64,000 bases of DNA, from positions 248,001 through 312,000 of the forward strand of contig NZ_JAIVFW010000002.1 of NCBI RefSeq assembly GCF_020829595.1. Reading direction: 5' to 3'. This document shows, piece by piece, positions 1 to 11,370 of the stretch; within the stretch, counting starts at the first letter, position 1; each line of letters begins with the position of its first letter. Below the pieces are notes generated by a model. That model saw only the letters and a program-made list of their open reading frames with translations, searched no databases and was not told the origin of the DNA. The DNA comes from Nostoc sp. CHAB 5844. Its GTDB lineage: Bacteria; Cyanobacteriota; Cyanobacteriia; Cyanobacteriales; Nostocaceae. A program made the translations under genes and the position numbers.

Positions 1-238
1 AATGTGTTGAGATGGATTAGAGTTTAGATGAAATATAGCAAAGTGCTGAGTATCAACCCAATTGCATCAAATGCTCAATGCTCAGGTAGTAGCAGATAGG
101 TTTCATGTGATGACTCAGATAAATAAAGAGATACACACACAAAGCAAAAAAGAGAATAAATAGGCAATTTTTTGTAGCCTAAATCTATGACAATAAAAAT
201 TGACAACAAATTACTTAGATTTGCTGCAAAAAACTCTT
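1..238. other. 5' edge of window, no gene seen
   Basis: AT-rich sequence with no convincing ORF. It presumably holds the promoter and leader of the superoxide dismutase gene that follows. No clear promoter boxes could be assigned. Confidence 0.5.
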
Positions 239-976
239 ATGACTCTTAAACGAAGACATTTCTTATTTTTACTGGGCGCAGGTACAGGTGCATTTGCATT
301 AGATTCTTTTGCATTGGCAGACAAATCACCCATTAGTCAAACACCAAGTACCAAAGGGGTAATTGAACTACCACCTTTACCCTACGCCTACGAAGCGCTA
401 GAACCACATATCGATGCTAAAACAATGCAATTTCATCACGATAAGCATCATGCGACTTATGTGAAAAATTTGAATGCTGCGTTAGATAAACACCCAGAAC
501 TCAAAAACAAATCTGTTGAAGAATTATTACGCAAACTTGGCAAAGTTCCAGCAGATATCCGCACAACAGTCCGCAATAATGGCGGTGGTCATGTTAACCA
601 CTCCATGTTCTGGACAATTATGAAGCCGGAGGGAGGCGGAGAACCAACAGGAGAAATAGCCACTGCAATTAATCAAAATTTTGGTAATTTTGCAGCTTTC
701 AAAAAGCAATTTAACGAAGCTGGTGCAGCACGTTTTGGTAGCGGTTGGGTTTGGCTTGTCCGCAACAAAAATGGCAAGCTAGAAATCACAACCACAGCCA
801 ATCAAGATAATCCTATCAGTGAAGGTAAATATCCCATTCTCGGCAATGATGTATGGGAACATGCCTATTATCTCAACTATCAAAACCGCCGTGCCGATTA
901 TTTAACAGCATGGTGGAATGTTGTTAACTGGGATGAGATTAACAGACGATTTGCACAAGCAAGTAAGTTTGTTTAG
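239..976 (+). CDS. sodA: Mn-type superoxide dismutase, exported or membrane-anchored
   Basis: This enzyme dismutates superoxide to H2O2 and O2. All Fe/Mn-SOD signatures are present: [11 protein letters not shown] (first metal His), [11 protein letters not shown] (second His), and [12 protein letters not shown] (metal Asp and His). The Gly-rich GGGHVNH together with TTANQDNPI (Gln in the Mn-type position) argues for Mn rather than Fe. The ATG at 239 is preferred: it gives 245 aa beginning [18 protein letters not shown], a basic twin-Arg start followed by a hydrophobic stretch. This is a signal or anchor, so the enzyme probably acts in the thylakoid lumen or periplasm. A TTG at 200 would add 13 residues of no evident use. 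A strong hairpin follows the gene at 1009. Confidence 0.93.
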   Translation: MTLKRRHFLFLLGAGTGAFALDSFALADKSPISQTPSTKGVIELPPLPYAYEALEPHIDAKTMQFHHDKHHATYVKNLNAALDKHPELKNKSVEELLRKLGKVPADIRTTVRNNGGGHVNHSMFWTIMKPEGGGEPTGEIATAINQNFGNFAAFKKQFNEAGAARFGSGWVWLVRNKNGKLEITTTANQDNPISEGKYPILGNDVWEHAYYLNYQNRRADYLTAWWNVVNWDEINRRFAQASKFV

Positions 977-1008
977 CTAAGGTTGATTGATAAACACAGA
1001 GAAGCTCA

Positions 1009-1046
1009 GATCCCCGACTTCTTAGAGAAGTCGGGGATCTTGTTTT
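1009..1046 (+). terminator. Hairpin with T-run, likely terminator of sodA
   Basis: A perfect palindrome (gatccccgacttctt / aagaagtcggggatc) is followed by ttgttttt in the plus direction. It sits between sodA and the convergent gene at 1074. Nearly the same palindrome recurs at 11371-11403, so it is also a dispersed repeat. Confidence 0.6.
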
Positions 1047-1073
1047 TCACGAATTATTTATGATTACTCTATA

Positions 1074-1775
1074 TCACAGTCCCAATGCTTTGCGCGTACC
1101 TGAACCGACAATACCATCTGCTGTTAAACCTTGCTTTTCTTGAAATGCTGTGACAGCATTATCAGTCGCCGCACCAAAAATACTATCTGCTTTGAGATTA
1201 AACCCTCTTTGAATCAGAGCTTTCTGCACAGCAAGTACATCATCTCCATGCATAGGTGGCTCTGTTAGAAATAAAAGTCTTGGCTGTCCAGAAATAGAAT
1301 TTGGTTGAGATAAAGCTCTCATCTCTGATTGGATAATAGGGAACTTTACATCCCAAGTGGCAGCATCTCTTAAATTTAATCCATCATCAATATGAACTGA
1401 ATCTGCGGGTGTAAAATCTCCTCCCCATCGCAAAATCGGATCATTACGTATGCTTTGAATAAAGTTTTGAATTCCTTTTGGCAGATTTTTTAAGTTGCTT
1501 TTATCAAGAGCGTCACTATTAAATAACTTCTCTCCTAGCGAAATATTCATATCAATGCCATGACCTACCAAATGATTTGACCTACTGGCAGGACGCACCA
1601 CTGCTCCTGATATTACACCCCCTTGTAGACGAGTAGAACTAGTGATAAAAATTTTGATACCAGCATCAGTAGCAAATTGATCAATTTTTTCTAGAGAATC
1701 AAAAAACTCAATGTCTGCTAAAACTGGTTTACCTATAAATCGAGGTGATTTAAATGCTTCTAACTTAGTTACCAT
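1074..1775 (-). CDS. M15-type peptidase-like domain with peptidoglycan-binding domain
   Basis: A 233-aa protein of two domains. Residues about 20-150 resemble D,D/L,D-carboxypeptidase-like M15 domains: SNHLVGHGIDM carries the metal-binding H-x6-D pattern and LRWGGDFTPADSVHID carries the D-x2-H pattern. Residues about 175-233 form a PG_binding_1 repeat (DDVLAVQKALIQRGF...GAATDNAVTAFQ...DGIVGSGTRKALG). The likely role is cell-wall peptide cleavage or endolysin-like activity. No signal peptide is visible, which is odd for an exported wall enzyme and leaves open a phage-like or toxin role. AGAGG lies 5 nt before the ATG at 1775, supporting that start. It is a single gene convergent with sodA. Confidence 0.72.
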   Translation of the reverse strand: MVTKLEAFKSPRFIGKPVLADIEFFDSLEKIDQFATDAGIKIFITSSTRLQGGVISGAVVRPASRSNHLVGHGIDMNISLGEKLFNSDALDKSNLKNLPKGIQNFIQSIRNDPILRWGGDFTPADSVHIDDGLNLRDAATWDVKFPIIQSEMRALSQPNSISGQPRLLFLTEPPMHGDDVLAVQKALIQRGFNLKADSIFGAATDNAVTAFQEKQGLTADGIVGSGTRKALGL

Positions 1776-1944
1776 AATTACCTCTTTTTAGTATGCACTA
1801 GTCAATTATTCTGAAACTGTCTATGGTAATAGAGGCTGGATTCGAGAAAGTGAGACTAGATAATTATTCATGTATGATATTTGTCTTACCTTTAGAAGTA
1901 GCCTTAAGTATAATTTTTGTTTTTTGCTTTTGCTGTGTCAAGTA

Positions 1945-2937
1945 TTAAGAAATATCAATTGATGTGAAGCGATCGCGTACCATCAAAGCAGTATCAGAAA
2001 AGTCACTAAATACGCCATCAATACCTAAACTAAAAAAGAGTTCATATTCAGCTTGCGGATTACCTTGAAAGTCCAGAGGTAAAAAGCAGTCTTCATTGCG
2101 AAAAGTCCACACATGCACCTGCAAACCAACAGCATGAGCATTATTTACTAAAGATGTTGGTGACTGCAATTTATTTGTGTTGTCTCTAGGAACTAAAATA
2201 TCTTTGTGAATACCAATCGCCTTGGCATATTTGGCAATTTCCTTTAACTCTGATATCGTCACTAAATCTGCATAAGTATGAACATCACCACTGACTACAA
2301 AATCGAAAGGTTTACCTGTAATATTGATTAGTTGCACCAAAGGTAAAGAGGTTTTTTGAGCTAAATATTGTAAATTCTTCACTTCAAAAGACTGAATAAA
2401 AATTGGGGCATTTTCTCCTTGATAACCATTGGCTTGTAAAGTTTCCAGTAAAGTTTCTTCTAAAGCTAAATTTATAGACTTAAAATAACTTGGATGCTTT
2501 GTTTCGGGATAAATACCAATAGTACGTCCAATGGGGCTGTGATTTTTTACTAACTCAATAATTTCTGTGAATGTAGGAATTTCGAACAAACCATCATAAA
2601 TAGTATTTTGTTGACGTATTTGCGGAATTCTTTCTTTCGCTCGTAATCTTTTGATTTCGTCAAGGGTAAAGTCCTCCGTAAACCAACCAGTTTTTGATTC
2701 TCCATCGATAATTTTAGTAGTTTGGCGTTGAGCAAATTCTGGATGGTTAGCAACATCAGTAGTCTGCGAAATTTCGTTTTCGTGACGAGCAATTAAAACA
2801 CCATCTCTAGTCGAAACTAAATCTGGTTCAATATACTCAGCGCCAAAATTTATTGCTAATTCGTAAGCTGCTAAAGTATGTTCTGGACGATAGCCACTAG
2901 CGCCTCGGTGAGCAATAATAATTGGTTTTTTATTCAT
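1945..2937 (-). CDS. glpQ: Glycerophosphodiester phosphodiesterase
   Basis: This enzyme hydrolyses glycerophosphodiesters to sn-glycerol-3-phosphate plus an alcohol, salvaging phosphate and glycerol from lipid head groups. The 330-aa protein is GDPD from the start: IIIAHRGASGYRPEHT (catalytic His/Arg), GAEYIEPDLVSTRDG (metal Glu/Asp), ARHENEISQTTDV (second catalytic His), and the C-terminal DGVFSDFSDTA. It is of the GlpQ type (about 330 aa, with the long GDPD insertion) rather than the short UgpQ type. No signal peptide is evident, whereas E. coli GlpQ is periplasmic, so this copy may be cytosolic. The ATG at 2937 starts immediately at the domain. Confidence 0.9.
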   Translation of the reverse strand: MNKKPIIIAHRGASGYRPEHTLAAYELAINFGAEYIEPDLVSTRDGVLIARHENEISQTTDVANHPEFAQRQTTKIIDGESKTGWFTEDFTLDEIKRLRAKERIPQIRQQNTIYDGLFEIPTFTEIIELVKNHSPIGRTIGIYPETKHPSYFKSINLALEETLLETLQANGYQGENAPIFIQSFEVKNLQYLAQKTSLPLVQLINITGKPFDFVVSGDVHTYADLVTISELKEIAKYAKAIGIHKDILVPRDNTNKLQSPTSLVNNAHAVGLQVHVWTFRNEDCFLPLDFQGNPQAEYELFFSLGIDGVFSDFSDTALMVRDRFTSIDIS

Positions 2938-3057
2938 TGTATGGTGATTTTTTTAACAAATGTTAATATTTGATTGAGAAGATGCGATCACCTATTCCTT
3001 ATTGCCAATGCCTTTTGACACCCAAGAAGATTAACCTAGAATAATCCCGATAAATAA

Positions 3058-5127
<2,070 letters not shown>

Positions 5128-5190
5128 ACCTTGTTTCTATTGTTAGTAAAGAACTAATTATCTAATAATTAGAATAAACTCTTATTCACA

Positions 5191-5334
5191 TATAGCGGTC
5201 CTATTTGATTTCTAAAAAAATCTCAGTAGGGATAAACAGCCGTTCGCTCCTCATTCGCTTAACATGAAGTGCGTTGCTTGCTGCCGTAGGCATCGTCTAT
5301 CACTCTAGTTCAAAAATCAAATATGATTCTTATA
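5191..5334. repeat. MITE-like element, family 1 copy a
   Basis: The ends are imperfect inverted repeats: TATAGCGGTCCTATTTGATT on the left, and TTCAAAAATCAAATATGATT...TATA on the right, whose reverse complement shares TATTTGATTT.T.AA. The same ends, with a different interior, delimit 56327-56553. There is no coding potential, so it is non-autonomous. The gap 5128-5451 holds this element, a palindrome at 5371 and the remnant of a small ORF. Confidence 0.6.
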
Positions 5335-5370
5335 GATCCATAATTTAAATAGACATCTCCGACAAAGAAT

Positions 5371-5399
5371 GTAGAGACGTAGCATTGCTACGTCTCTAC
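5371..5399. repeat. 29-bp palindrome, copy 1
   Basis: The sequence gtagagacgtagca ttg ctacgtctctac folds on itself almost perfectly. Copy 2 (5582-5610) differs only at the inner positions. It truncates a short minus-strand ORF (5455 down to 5396, starting MIRILRHDELCPEID) that overlaps the stop of the split gene upstream by ATGA. That ORF may be the head of a former partner gene. Confidence 0.6.
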
Positions 5400-5451
5400 T
5401 CATTGCTTGCATCGATTTCTGGACACAATTCGTCGTGACGCAAGATTCGGA

Positions 5452-5764
5452 TCATCCTGCCCCAGGATGTTTAAACAATACATCAAACTCACTATTGGGC
5501 ATTCTCAAGTTTTCAGGAACCAGATAGGTCGGAATTGGTTCTGTTATACCAATTTCCTTTAAAGATGAAACGAATTTTTTTGTAGAGACGTTGCATTGCA
5601 ACGTCTCTACAGATTTTATGTGCATCAAATTTTTCGTGAATTGGTATTAGCACTAATCCATGCCCAGGAAAGAGGATAATAGTAATTTCACCACCACGCA
5701 GGCATCCTAAAACTCGTGCTGGGACACGCACATAAAAGGACGAACTATCTTCTTCCTGGTGCAT
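5452..5764 (-). pseudogene. Small gene of unknown family split by a MITE
   Basis: The reading frame starts at 5764 (MHQEEDSSSFYVRVPARVLG) and runs to GHGLVL, where a 100-bp element (5547-5646) is inserted. Removing the element plus one TTA target copy (103 bp) rejoins the frame as GHGLVL-TEPIPTYLVPENLRMP...KHPGAG-stop (TGA at 5452-5454). The original product was therefore about 70 aa. The present frame through the element reads nonsense. The family was not recognised. The original gene ended in an ATGA overlap with a second small ORF, a layout seen in toxin-antitoxin pairs, but this is only an inference. Confidence 0.65.
5547..5646. mobile_element. 100-bp MITE with TTA target duplication
   Basis: It begins TACCAATT and ends AATTGGTA, is flanked by TTA on both sides (5544-5546 and 5647-5649), and carries the 29-bp palindrome gtagagacgttgca/tgcaacgtctctac at 5582-5610 in its centre. 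It has no ORF. The clean repair of the host reading frame on excision defines its borders. Confidence 0.75.
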
Positions 5765-5949
5765 ATCAAGATACCGTAAATTAAGACGCTAGTTCTTGTG
5801 AGATGAATGGGCTTTTAGCCCTTCCGGTGCAGGCTGTCCGGCCTACACCACAAGAGTTAAATTTATGCGCTAAGTTAACAGTCAATTATTGCTATCTGAA
5901 CCGTATTTAAATAAAAACAAAGAACCAATAACAAATGACAAATGACAGC

Positions 5950-7785
5950 CTACTCAATTTTTAAATTAAAAGGTAAACGAGCATAAATTCCTTTCGGATC
6001 GTTCATACTTTGAAATGCGCCCAATTCTTGTTGTAATTTGCGGAATTCCGCCGTTAGAGGAGCAGTTGTTTTGATTTGTTTTCCCTTAATTCCTAAAACA
6101 GTACTGACATCTTCAACTGCTCCCCCAAACAAGCTTTCGCCTAAACTACTTTCTCTGGGATATTCTTTTAACTGCCAATCGTTACCTAATTCTGCTTGCT
6201 TGGCAGCATATTGTACAGCAGCATTTAGTCCACCGATTTCGTCTACCAAACCAATTTGTTTAGCCGCTACCCCAGACCAAATCCGTCCTTGAGCAATCTC
6301 TGCGACTTTTTGTTCTGGTAATTTGCGGCCTTGAGCAACTTTATTGAGAAATAGATTGTAGATACGGTTCACACTGCGCTGATAAATTGCTAGTTCTTGG
6401 GGTGATTTCGGACGAGCCACAGTTTGGGTATCGGCATAACGCGCGGTTTTGACTACATCCCAAGTGATGCCGTTATCATTCGCTAGTTTTTGTCCGTTAA
6501 ACAGGATTCCAAATACACCTATCGAACCAGTAATTGTATTCGGTTCGGCAAAAATTCGGTTAGAATCACTGGCAATCCAGTAACCTCCAGAAGCTGCGAC
6601 ATCACCCATAGATACGACTACAGGTTTTACCTCATGAGTTAACCGGACTTCCCGCTGCATCACTTCAGCTGCTGTCGCACTACCACCAGGACTATTAATT
6701 CGTAAGACAACGGCTTTGACATTTTTATCTTGCCGGATTTTGTTGAAGATTTTGGCAAAGCGATCGCCTCCTACTTGTTCATTGTCGCCTTTGCCATCGA
6801 CAATTTCACCCTCTGCATAAACCACGGCAATTTTATTGTTTGATTGCCGTTCGGTATTCAGGGATTTGTTGACATATTGGGCGTATTCTATCAGGTCAAC
6901 TTGCCGGAAGGTTTTATCGTTTTGATCACTAGCAGTTAATTTTTTTAGGTTTGCAACTACTTGATCATGGTATGCAACTTGATCTACCAAACCATTAGTT
7001 TTGGCGGCGGGTGCTTCTAGTATTGCTTGATTATCTGCGATCGCCTGCAATTTTTGCGGATTGATTTTCCGGCTTGCGCCTACTGTAGTCCGCCACTCAC
7101 TCCACACATCATCTAGTAATTTCTGCGTTTGTTCGCGGTTTTCTGGACTTAGTTTGTTCAAAATTAATGGTTCAACAGCGCCTTTAAATTTACCGACTCT
7201 GACAACCTGCACCCCAATGCCAAACTTCTGTAATGCTCCCGTTAAGAACATCGGCTGGCTGCTTAAACCGTTGACTTCCATCGCCCCCAAGGGATTCAGC
7301 ACAACCGTATCTGCTACCGAACTGAGGTAATATTCTTTCTTGCCCCAGTCTTGGCCATAAGCGACTACTTTTTTCCCTGCCGCCCGAAATTCTTCTAAGG
7401 CTTTGCGGATTTCTTTGAGGGAAGCAAAGCCAATGTTATCACCTGCGCCTGTATGTGTGGCATCTAAATATATGCCGACAATTTTCGGATCACGTCTTGC
7501 CTTGTCTAAAGCGTCCAGAACCTTGCGGAGTGTGATTCGTTCCTCTTCGCTACCTGACAACGTTTCTTGTAACACTTCACCAGCACTCGGTTCTCTATCG
7601 GTAATCTTCATTGATAAGTCAAAAACTACCACAGACTTATCTTTAACTACCGGACTAACATCTTGAGAAGCAGCGATCGCAAACAGCAATAATAACAGTC
7701 CTGTAGTACTAATTCCACAGAAAATAAATAACCCTAGTAAGCTGCCGATTAAACTAGCAACAGTTTGTTTAAGAAAATTAGTCAT
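5950..7785 (-). CDS. sppA: Signal peptide peptidase SppA (67 kDa type, protease IV)
   Basis: A membrane-bound serine protease that degrades cleaved signal peptides; in cyanobacteria SppA homologues are also linked to light acclimation. The 611-aa protein has an N-terminal membrane segment (residues about 8-40) followed by two tandem SppA/ClpP-like domains. The catalytic Ser-Lys dyad is visible: K201 in GKFKGAVEP (N-terminal repeat) and S399 in DVAASGGYWIAS (C-terminal repeat), as in the E. coli enzyme. The oxyanion region INSPGGSA is at about 363-370. The ATG at 7785 opens directly onto the membrane segment. It is a single gene; the nearest upstream gene on the same strand is the IPP isomerase, 85 bp away. 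Confidence 0.95.
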   Translation of the reverse strand: MTNFLKQTVASLIGSLLGLFIFCGISTTGLLLLLFAIAASQDVSPVVKDKSVVVFDLSMKITDREPSAGEVLQETLSGSEEERITLRKVLDALDKARRDPKIVGIYLDATHTGAGDNIGFASLKEIRKALEEFRAAGKKVVAYGQDWGKKEYYLSSVADTVVLNPLGAMEVNGLSSQPMFLTGALQKFGIGVQVVRVGKFKGAVEPLILNKLSPENREQTQKLLDDVWSEWRTTVGASRKINPQKLQAIADNQAILEAPAAKTNGLVDQVAYHDQVVANLKKLTASDQNDKTFRQVDLIEYAQYVNKSLNTERQSNNKIAVVYAEGEIVDGKGDNEQVGGDRFAKIFNKIRQDKNVKAVVLRINSPGGSATAAEVMQREVRLTHEVKPVVVSMGDVAASGGYWIASDSNRIFAEPNTITGSIGVFGILFNGQKLANDNGITWDVVKTARYADTQTVARPKSPQELAIYQRSVNRIYNLFLNKVAQGRKLPEQKVAEIAQGRIWSGVAAKQIGLVDEIGGLNAAVQYAAKQAELGNDWQLKEYPRESSLGESLFGGAVEDVSTVLGIKGKQIKTTAPLTAEFRKLQQELGAFQSMNDPKGIYARLPFNLKIE

Positions 7786-7870
7786 TATTTATATAGTTAT
7801 TAGTTAATGGTCAATGGTCATTCGTCACTAGTTATTCTTCCCTGCTCTCCTGCCTCCTGCCTTATCCCTC

Positions 7871-8920
7871 TTATTGTAGGCGTTGTAAACTGCCAGAATG
7901 TTTTAACTGCTGTAAGTTAGCGTTACCAGTACAAAATAACACTGTTATGATTTCTGCTATTAAAACTTCTACTAAATCAGAAATTGCTGCTTCTGATACA
8001 ACTGCGGCTTGTAAAAAAGGCATGGCTAAACCTGCTATATCTGCACCTAATGCGATCGCTTTGGCCACATCCAAGCCATGACGCAAGCCTCCAGAGGCGA
8101 TTAAGGGGATACTCGGAGCGATCGCTCGCACACTGGTAATACACTCTGCTGTTGGTATACCCCAATCTGCAAATGTTCTCCCTAAGCGTCGTTGCAAAGC
8201 ATTTTCTGCTCGTTCACCCTCGACTTTAGCCCAAGAAGTCCCGCCTGCACCAGCGACATCAATTGCATTCACGCCAGCTGCGATCAGTTTTTCGGCGATC
8301 GCACCGGAAATCCCATTGCCCACTTCCTTAGCAATCACCGGCACAGCTAACTTACTACATAATTGAGAAATCTTATCAAGTAATCCCCGAAAATTCACAT
8401 CGCCTCTAGGTTGAATGCACTCTTGCAAAGGATTGATGTGCAGAATCAAAGCATTCGCTTCTAACATATCTATGATCCGCAGACATTCATCTAAACCATA
8501 CTTGTAGTTGAGTTGCACTGCGCCTACATTGGCAAACAACAGCACATCTGGTGCATACTTGCGGACAGCAAAAGTATCAACCACCTGGGGTTTTTCCACC
8601 GCTACTCGTTGGGAACCAACACCCATCGCCAGTTTGTAATGTTGAGCGACTTCGGCTAAACGGCGATTAATCATTCCTGCCTCTTCAGTTCCTCCAGTCA
8701 TCGACGAGATTAACAATGGTGCTACTAGGTACTTGCCTAAAAAATTTGTACTGATATCAATATCGTTGCGGTCTATTTCTGGTAAACAACAATGAATAAA
8801 ACGATAACCTTCCAATCCATTGGTGGTTTCGCGGAACTGAACATCTTCTTCCAAGCAGATACGGATGTGATCTGCTTTACGTGACTGAGTTTGTGCTGAA
8901 TCGCTAGTAGAGGCTTTCAC
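7871..8920 (-). CDS. fni: Isopentenyl-diphosphate delta-isomerase, type 2 (FMN-dependent)
   Basis: This enzyme interconverts IPP and DMAPP using FMN and NADPH, feeding carotenoid, phytol and quinone synthesis. The 349-aa TIM barrel shows family blocks: [66 protein letters not shown], and [20 protein letters not shown] (phosphate/FMN binding). Type 2 is the usual isomerase of cyanobacteria, which use the MEP pathway. The start at ATG 8920 gives about 20 residues before the [16 protein letters not shown] block, the normal beginning of the family. Confidence 0.95.
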   Translation of the reverse strand: MKASTSDSAQTQSRKADHIRICLEEDVQFRETTNGLEGYRFIHCCLPEIDRNDIDISTNFLGKYLVAPLLISSMTGGTEEAGMINRRLAEVAQHYKLAMGVGSQRVAVEKPQVVDTFAVRKYAPDVLLFANVGAVQLNYKYGLDECLRIIDMLEANALILHINPLQECIQPRGDVNFRGLLDKISQLCSKLAVPVIAKEVGNGISGAIAEKLIAAGVNAIDVAGAGGTSWAKVEGERAENALQRRLGRTFADWGIPTAECITSVRAIAPSIPLIASGGLRHGLDVAKAIALGADIAGLAMPFLQAAVVSEAAISDLVEVLIAEIITVLFCTGNANLQQLKHSGSLQRLQ

Positions 8921-9086
8921 TGGTAGGTATGACTCAAAGCAGTTGTGATCACTATTCTTACATCCCAGAACATAAACAACGAGAAGTTGAGAGTAGAGAA
9001 ACAGCTAAAAGAATTTTACTCAATGTATTTGTGCATAAAGATTTTGAATGGTAATATAAAGCACTGAGGATACAAAATAGCATCTT

Positions 9087-10145
9087 ATGGCAAAACACAA
9101 TTACTTCAGCTTCTGGGCTAGAGTTCCTAATTGGTTATTAGCACAACGAATGGCAGTAACTGTGTTGAGTTTTGTATCACCTTTTGTTGTCAGTAGTACC
9201 AGTTGTAAACTTTTAGCCCAAACTCCAAACGAGCAAAAAGTTGATCAGTTAATCCAAAGTTTTAGCAACGAAGATTTATTGGAACAACTAAATAATGCTA
9301 CAACCTTAGGAAACATCAACGATAGAGAGTTTAGCAGAGAAACATTAAATAAGCTCAAACAAGCCTTAGAAAATCCTGATTGGCGAGTGCGTAGTGGTGC
9401 AGCCTTAGTTTTATCTCAAAAAGGTGGTGTAATAACTAAAGATGCATTACCTAACTTAGTAAAAAATCTTCAAGACCAAAATTGGTTTGTTCGTAGTAGT
9501 GCAGCTAGAGCCATTGGCAACATCGTTGCTGAAGATAATGGCGATCCCAATGGCGCGAATACAGTGATTGAATCTGCTCAGTTTTCCCGTTATTTAGTTG
9601 AAGCGCTGCAAGATTCTGACTTCTCGGTGCGTTTTAGCGCGGCTACAGCTTTAGTCAAGTTAAATACTAAATCCTCTTTCATAGTATCTCGCTTGATTTC
9701 CAATCTCAGTAATAGTAACGATCCACAGGCTCGGCTGGCTACTGCGGAAAACTTAAACACAATCAGTAAGGAAGTCGCTCCTGTGTTACCAAATATTGCT
9801 AAAGCGCTGAAACACGGCGAACCATCAGTGCGAGGACTAGCGTTGGAGACTATTGGCAGCATTGGTACAGATACTAATGCAACTATGCCTTATTTAGTAA
9901 CAGGTCTGCAAGACCCAGACTGGACAGTGCGTAGCAGAGCGGCTAGATCTATTTTGAGAATAGTAACAAATATTCAAGAAAAAGCCAGGGCAAATTTTGT
10001 AACTACATCTGATTTAAATGCAATAGATGACTTACAAATGATCCAAAGGATTTTACAAAACCCACGAAATCATTTTTATAACAATGAAAAAGAAAGTGTA
10101 AGTCTAGCTATTGATGCCCTGCAAGCAGCACGCAAGAATAGATAA
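9087..10145 (+). CDS. HEAT-repeat protein, probably exported
   Basis: A 352-aa protein with an N-terminal hydrophobic segment (MAVTVLSFVSPFVVSSTSCK, residues about 22-41) that looks like a signal or lipoprotein signal. Five or more HEAT repeats follow, recognisable as D-W/F-x-VRSxAAxxL units: NPDWRVRSGAALVL, DQNWFVRSSAARAI, DSDFSVRFSAATAL, GEPSVRGLALETI, DPDWTVRSRAARSI. In cyanobacteria related repeats occur in phycobilin lyase-like proteins, but those lack signal peptides and this one lacks a recognisable lyase motif. The function is most likely a protein-binding scaffold. It is a single gene, divergent from fni. Confidence 0.75.
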   Translation: MAKHNYFSFWARVPNWLLAQRMAVTVLSFVSPFVVSSTSCKLLAQTPNEQKVDQLIQSFSNEDLLEQLNNATTLGNINDREFSRETLNKLKQALENPDWRVRSGAALVLSQKGGVITKDALPNLVKNLQDQNWFVRSSAARAIGNIVAEDNGDPNGANTVIESAQFSRYLVEALQDSDFSVRFSAATALVKLNTKSSFIVSRLISNLSNSNDPQARLATAENLNTISKEVAPVLPNIAKALKHGEPSVRGLALETIGSIGTDTNATMPYLVTGLQDPDWTVRSRAARSILRIVTNIQEKARANFVTTSDLNAIDDLQMIQRILQNPRNHFYNNEKESVSLAIDALQAARKNR

Positions 10146-10199
10146 ACATGACATAAATAGTGCGAAATTAAAGATGGCGAATTTTGGTGATGAAAACTG

Positions 10200-10271
10200 A
10201 TGTCTGCTAAAGATATCTTTCATGAAACCGTTAAAAATGTATATGAGGTAATTGTGCAATGGATAAATTAG
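10200..10271 (+). pseudogene. xisH: xisH remnant with large in-frame internal deletion
   Basis: A 23-codon frame, MSAKDIFHETVKN followed by VYEVIVQWIN-stop. The first part matches the conserved start of XisH (M-x-A-[KR]-D-I-[FY]-H..VK) and the last part its usual end (..EVI..WI-). The stop overlaps the xisI start (ATGGATAAATTAG), as in intact xisH-xisI pairs. Roughly 115 codons of a family about 138 aa long are missing with the frame preserved. It is too short to fold as the nuclease-like XisH domain. Confidence 0.75.
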
Positions 10272-10594
10272 CTAAGTATCGGGAGTATATACAGAGTTTA
10301 TTAACTCGTTATGCTAATGAAGATGTGGCAGATAATGAGGTAGAAGTCCAGTTAATTTTTGATGAAAAGCGCGACCATTATCAGTGGATGAATGTAGGTT
10401 GGGAAGGTTTAAAGCGTGTTTATCGATGTATCATTCATTTCGATATTAAAGATGAAAAAATCTGGCTTCAACAAAATTTAACTGATCAAAATCCAGCAGA
10501 GGATTTGGTAGAAATGGGAGTACCGCGAGAGGATATTGTATTAGGTTTGCAACCACCTTATAAACGGCAGTACACAGACTATGGTGTTGCTTAG
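10259..10594 (+). CDS. xisI: XisI family protein
   Basis: A 111-aa protein of the XisI family, named for a control factor of fdxN-element excision in Anabaena; many paralogues occur in filamentous cyanobacteria. Family features are the start MDKLAKYREYIQSLL, the central FDEKRDHYQWMNVGWEG, CIIHFDIKDEKIWLQQN, and the end MGVPREDIVLGLQPPYKRQY. It appears full length. XisI normally acts with XisH, whose gene upstream is reduced to its two ends. This copy is therefore orphaned or works with an XisH encoded elsewhere. Whether most XisHI pairs are excision factors or toxin-antitoxin-like modules is not settled. Confidence 0.9.
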   Translation: MDKLAKYREYIQSLLTRYANEDVADNEVEVQLIFDEKRDHYQWMNVGWEGLKRVYRCIIHFDIKDEKIWLQQNLTDQNPAEDLVEMGVPREDIVLGLQPPYKRQYTDYGVA

Positions 10595-10710
10595 TTGAGC
10601 CGTTGTCAGTTGGGTGTAATGTTAGCGTAGCGTTTCATAGGCAAATGAAACCAAACAATTGTATTGGATTACACTACGCATCACCCAAGATACTATCCCT
10701 ACACTTTTGA

Positions 10711-11307
10711 CTATTTCCCAGACGCATTACTAGGTTGAGGCTTGCTGACTCCATGTAGTTTGATGAAACTATCAAAGGCGTACCATGCCAAGACGTACCA
10801 AGGAATAATTTCTAGTTGCAAACCTCTAACTAGCAACTGTCTCACAGATAAACATCCCAACGCTAAAGGAAATATAAAGCGTAAGTCAACTAAATTATTT
10901 GTCGCTTGTTCAACTCTGTCGTTTAAGTCAAAAACGGCATTAGCAACAGTAGCTGCTACCTCAGAATGGCTTTCGCTTCCGGTAGTAACGTCGGCGAAAA
11001 TCAGGCCGATGTCTTTGAGTGTAGCTACTACATTTTGCCAACTTTCATCACTGCGATCATAGTGGATAGCAATACTGCCATTATGTACATTAGTCTTCAC
11101 TTGACTAATGTTAGCTTGGGCATCCAACATCTTAACAATGCGTTGTATTTCTTCAGCTTGCCGATGGGATGGTGCAATTCTTAAGCGTAGCCTTCCTGGG
11201 GTATCGCTGACAATTTTTGTAGAGATAGGCTTGGATGGCGTGTTCAAGGCTGCTGCCTCCACAACTTTAGGCATCATAGTGACATTACCATGACTATTTG
11301 TATACAC
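10711..11307 (-). CDS. HMA_2-domain membrane protein
   Basis: Residues about 30-100 form an HMA_2-type ferredoxin fold (PGRLRLRIAPSHRQAEEIQR, then ANISQVKTNVHNGSIAIHYD) without a CxxC metal motif. A hydrophobic C-terminal region follows (FIFPLALGCLSVRQLLVRG and IIPWYVLAWYAFDSFIKL), probably two membrane segments. AGGAGG directly abuts the ATG at 11313 but lies 6 nt before the GTG at 11307, so GTG is the better start (198 aa). It is last in a minus-strand group with a DUF5132 protein, a P-type ATPase and two more HMA_2 proteins. It could be an accessory subunit or chaperone for the ATPase; the substrate is unknown. Confidence 0.72.
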   Translation of the reverse strand: MYTNSHGNVTMMPKVVEAAALNTPSKPISTKIVSDTPGRLRLRIAPSHRQAEEIQRIVKMLDAQANISQVKTNVHNGSIAIHYDRSDESWQNVVATLKDIGLIFADVTTGSESHSEVAATVANAVFDLNDRVEQATNNLVDLRFIFPLALGCLSVRQLLVRGLQLEIIPWYVLAWYAFDSFIKLHGVSKPQPSNASGK

Positions 11308-11370
11308 ATCCATCCTCCTGATTGATATTTTGAATACTTTCCTATTTGATTGGTAAAATCACGTTGAATC

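Noticed and set aside
5513-5764. 83-aa minus-strand ORF read as an intact gene
   Set aside because: Its second half is MITE sequence; removal of the element restores a different, consistent tail.
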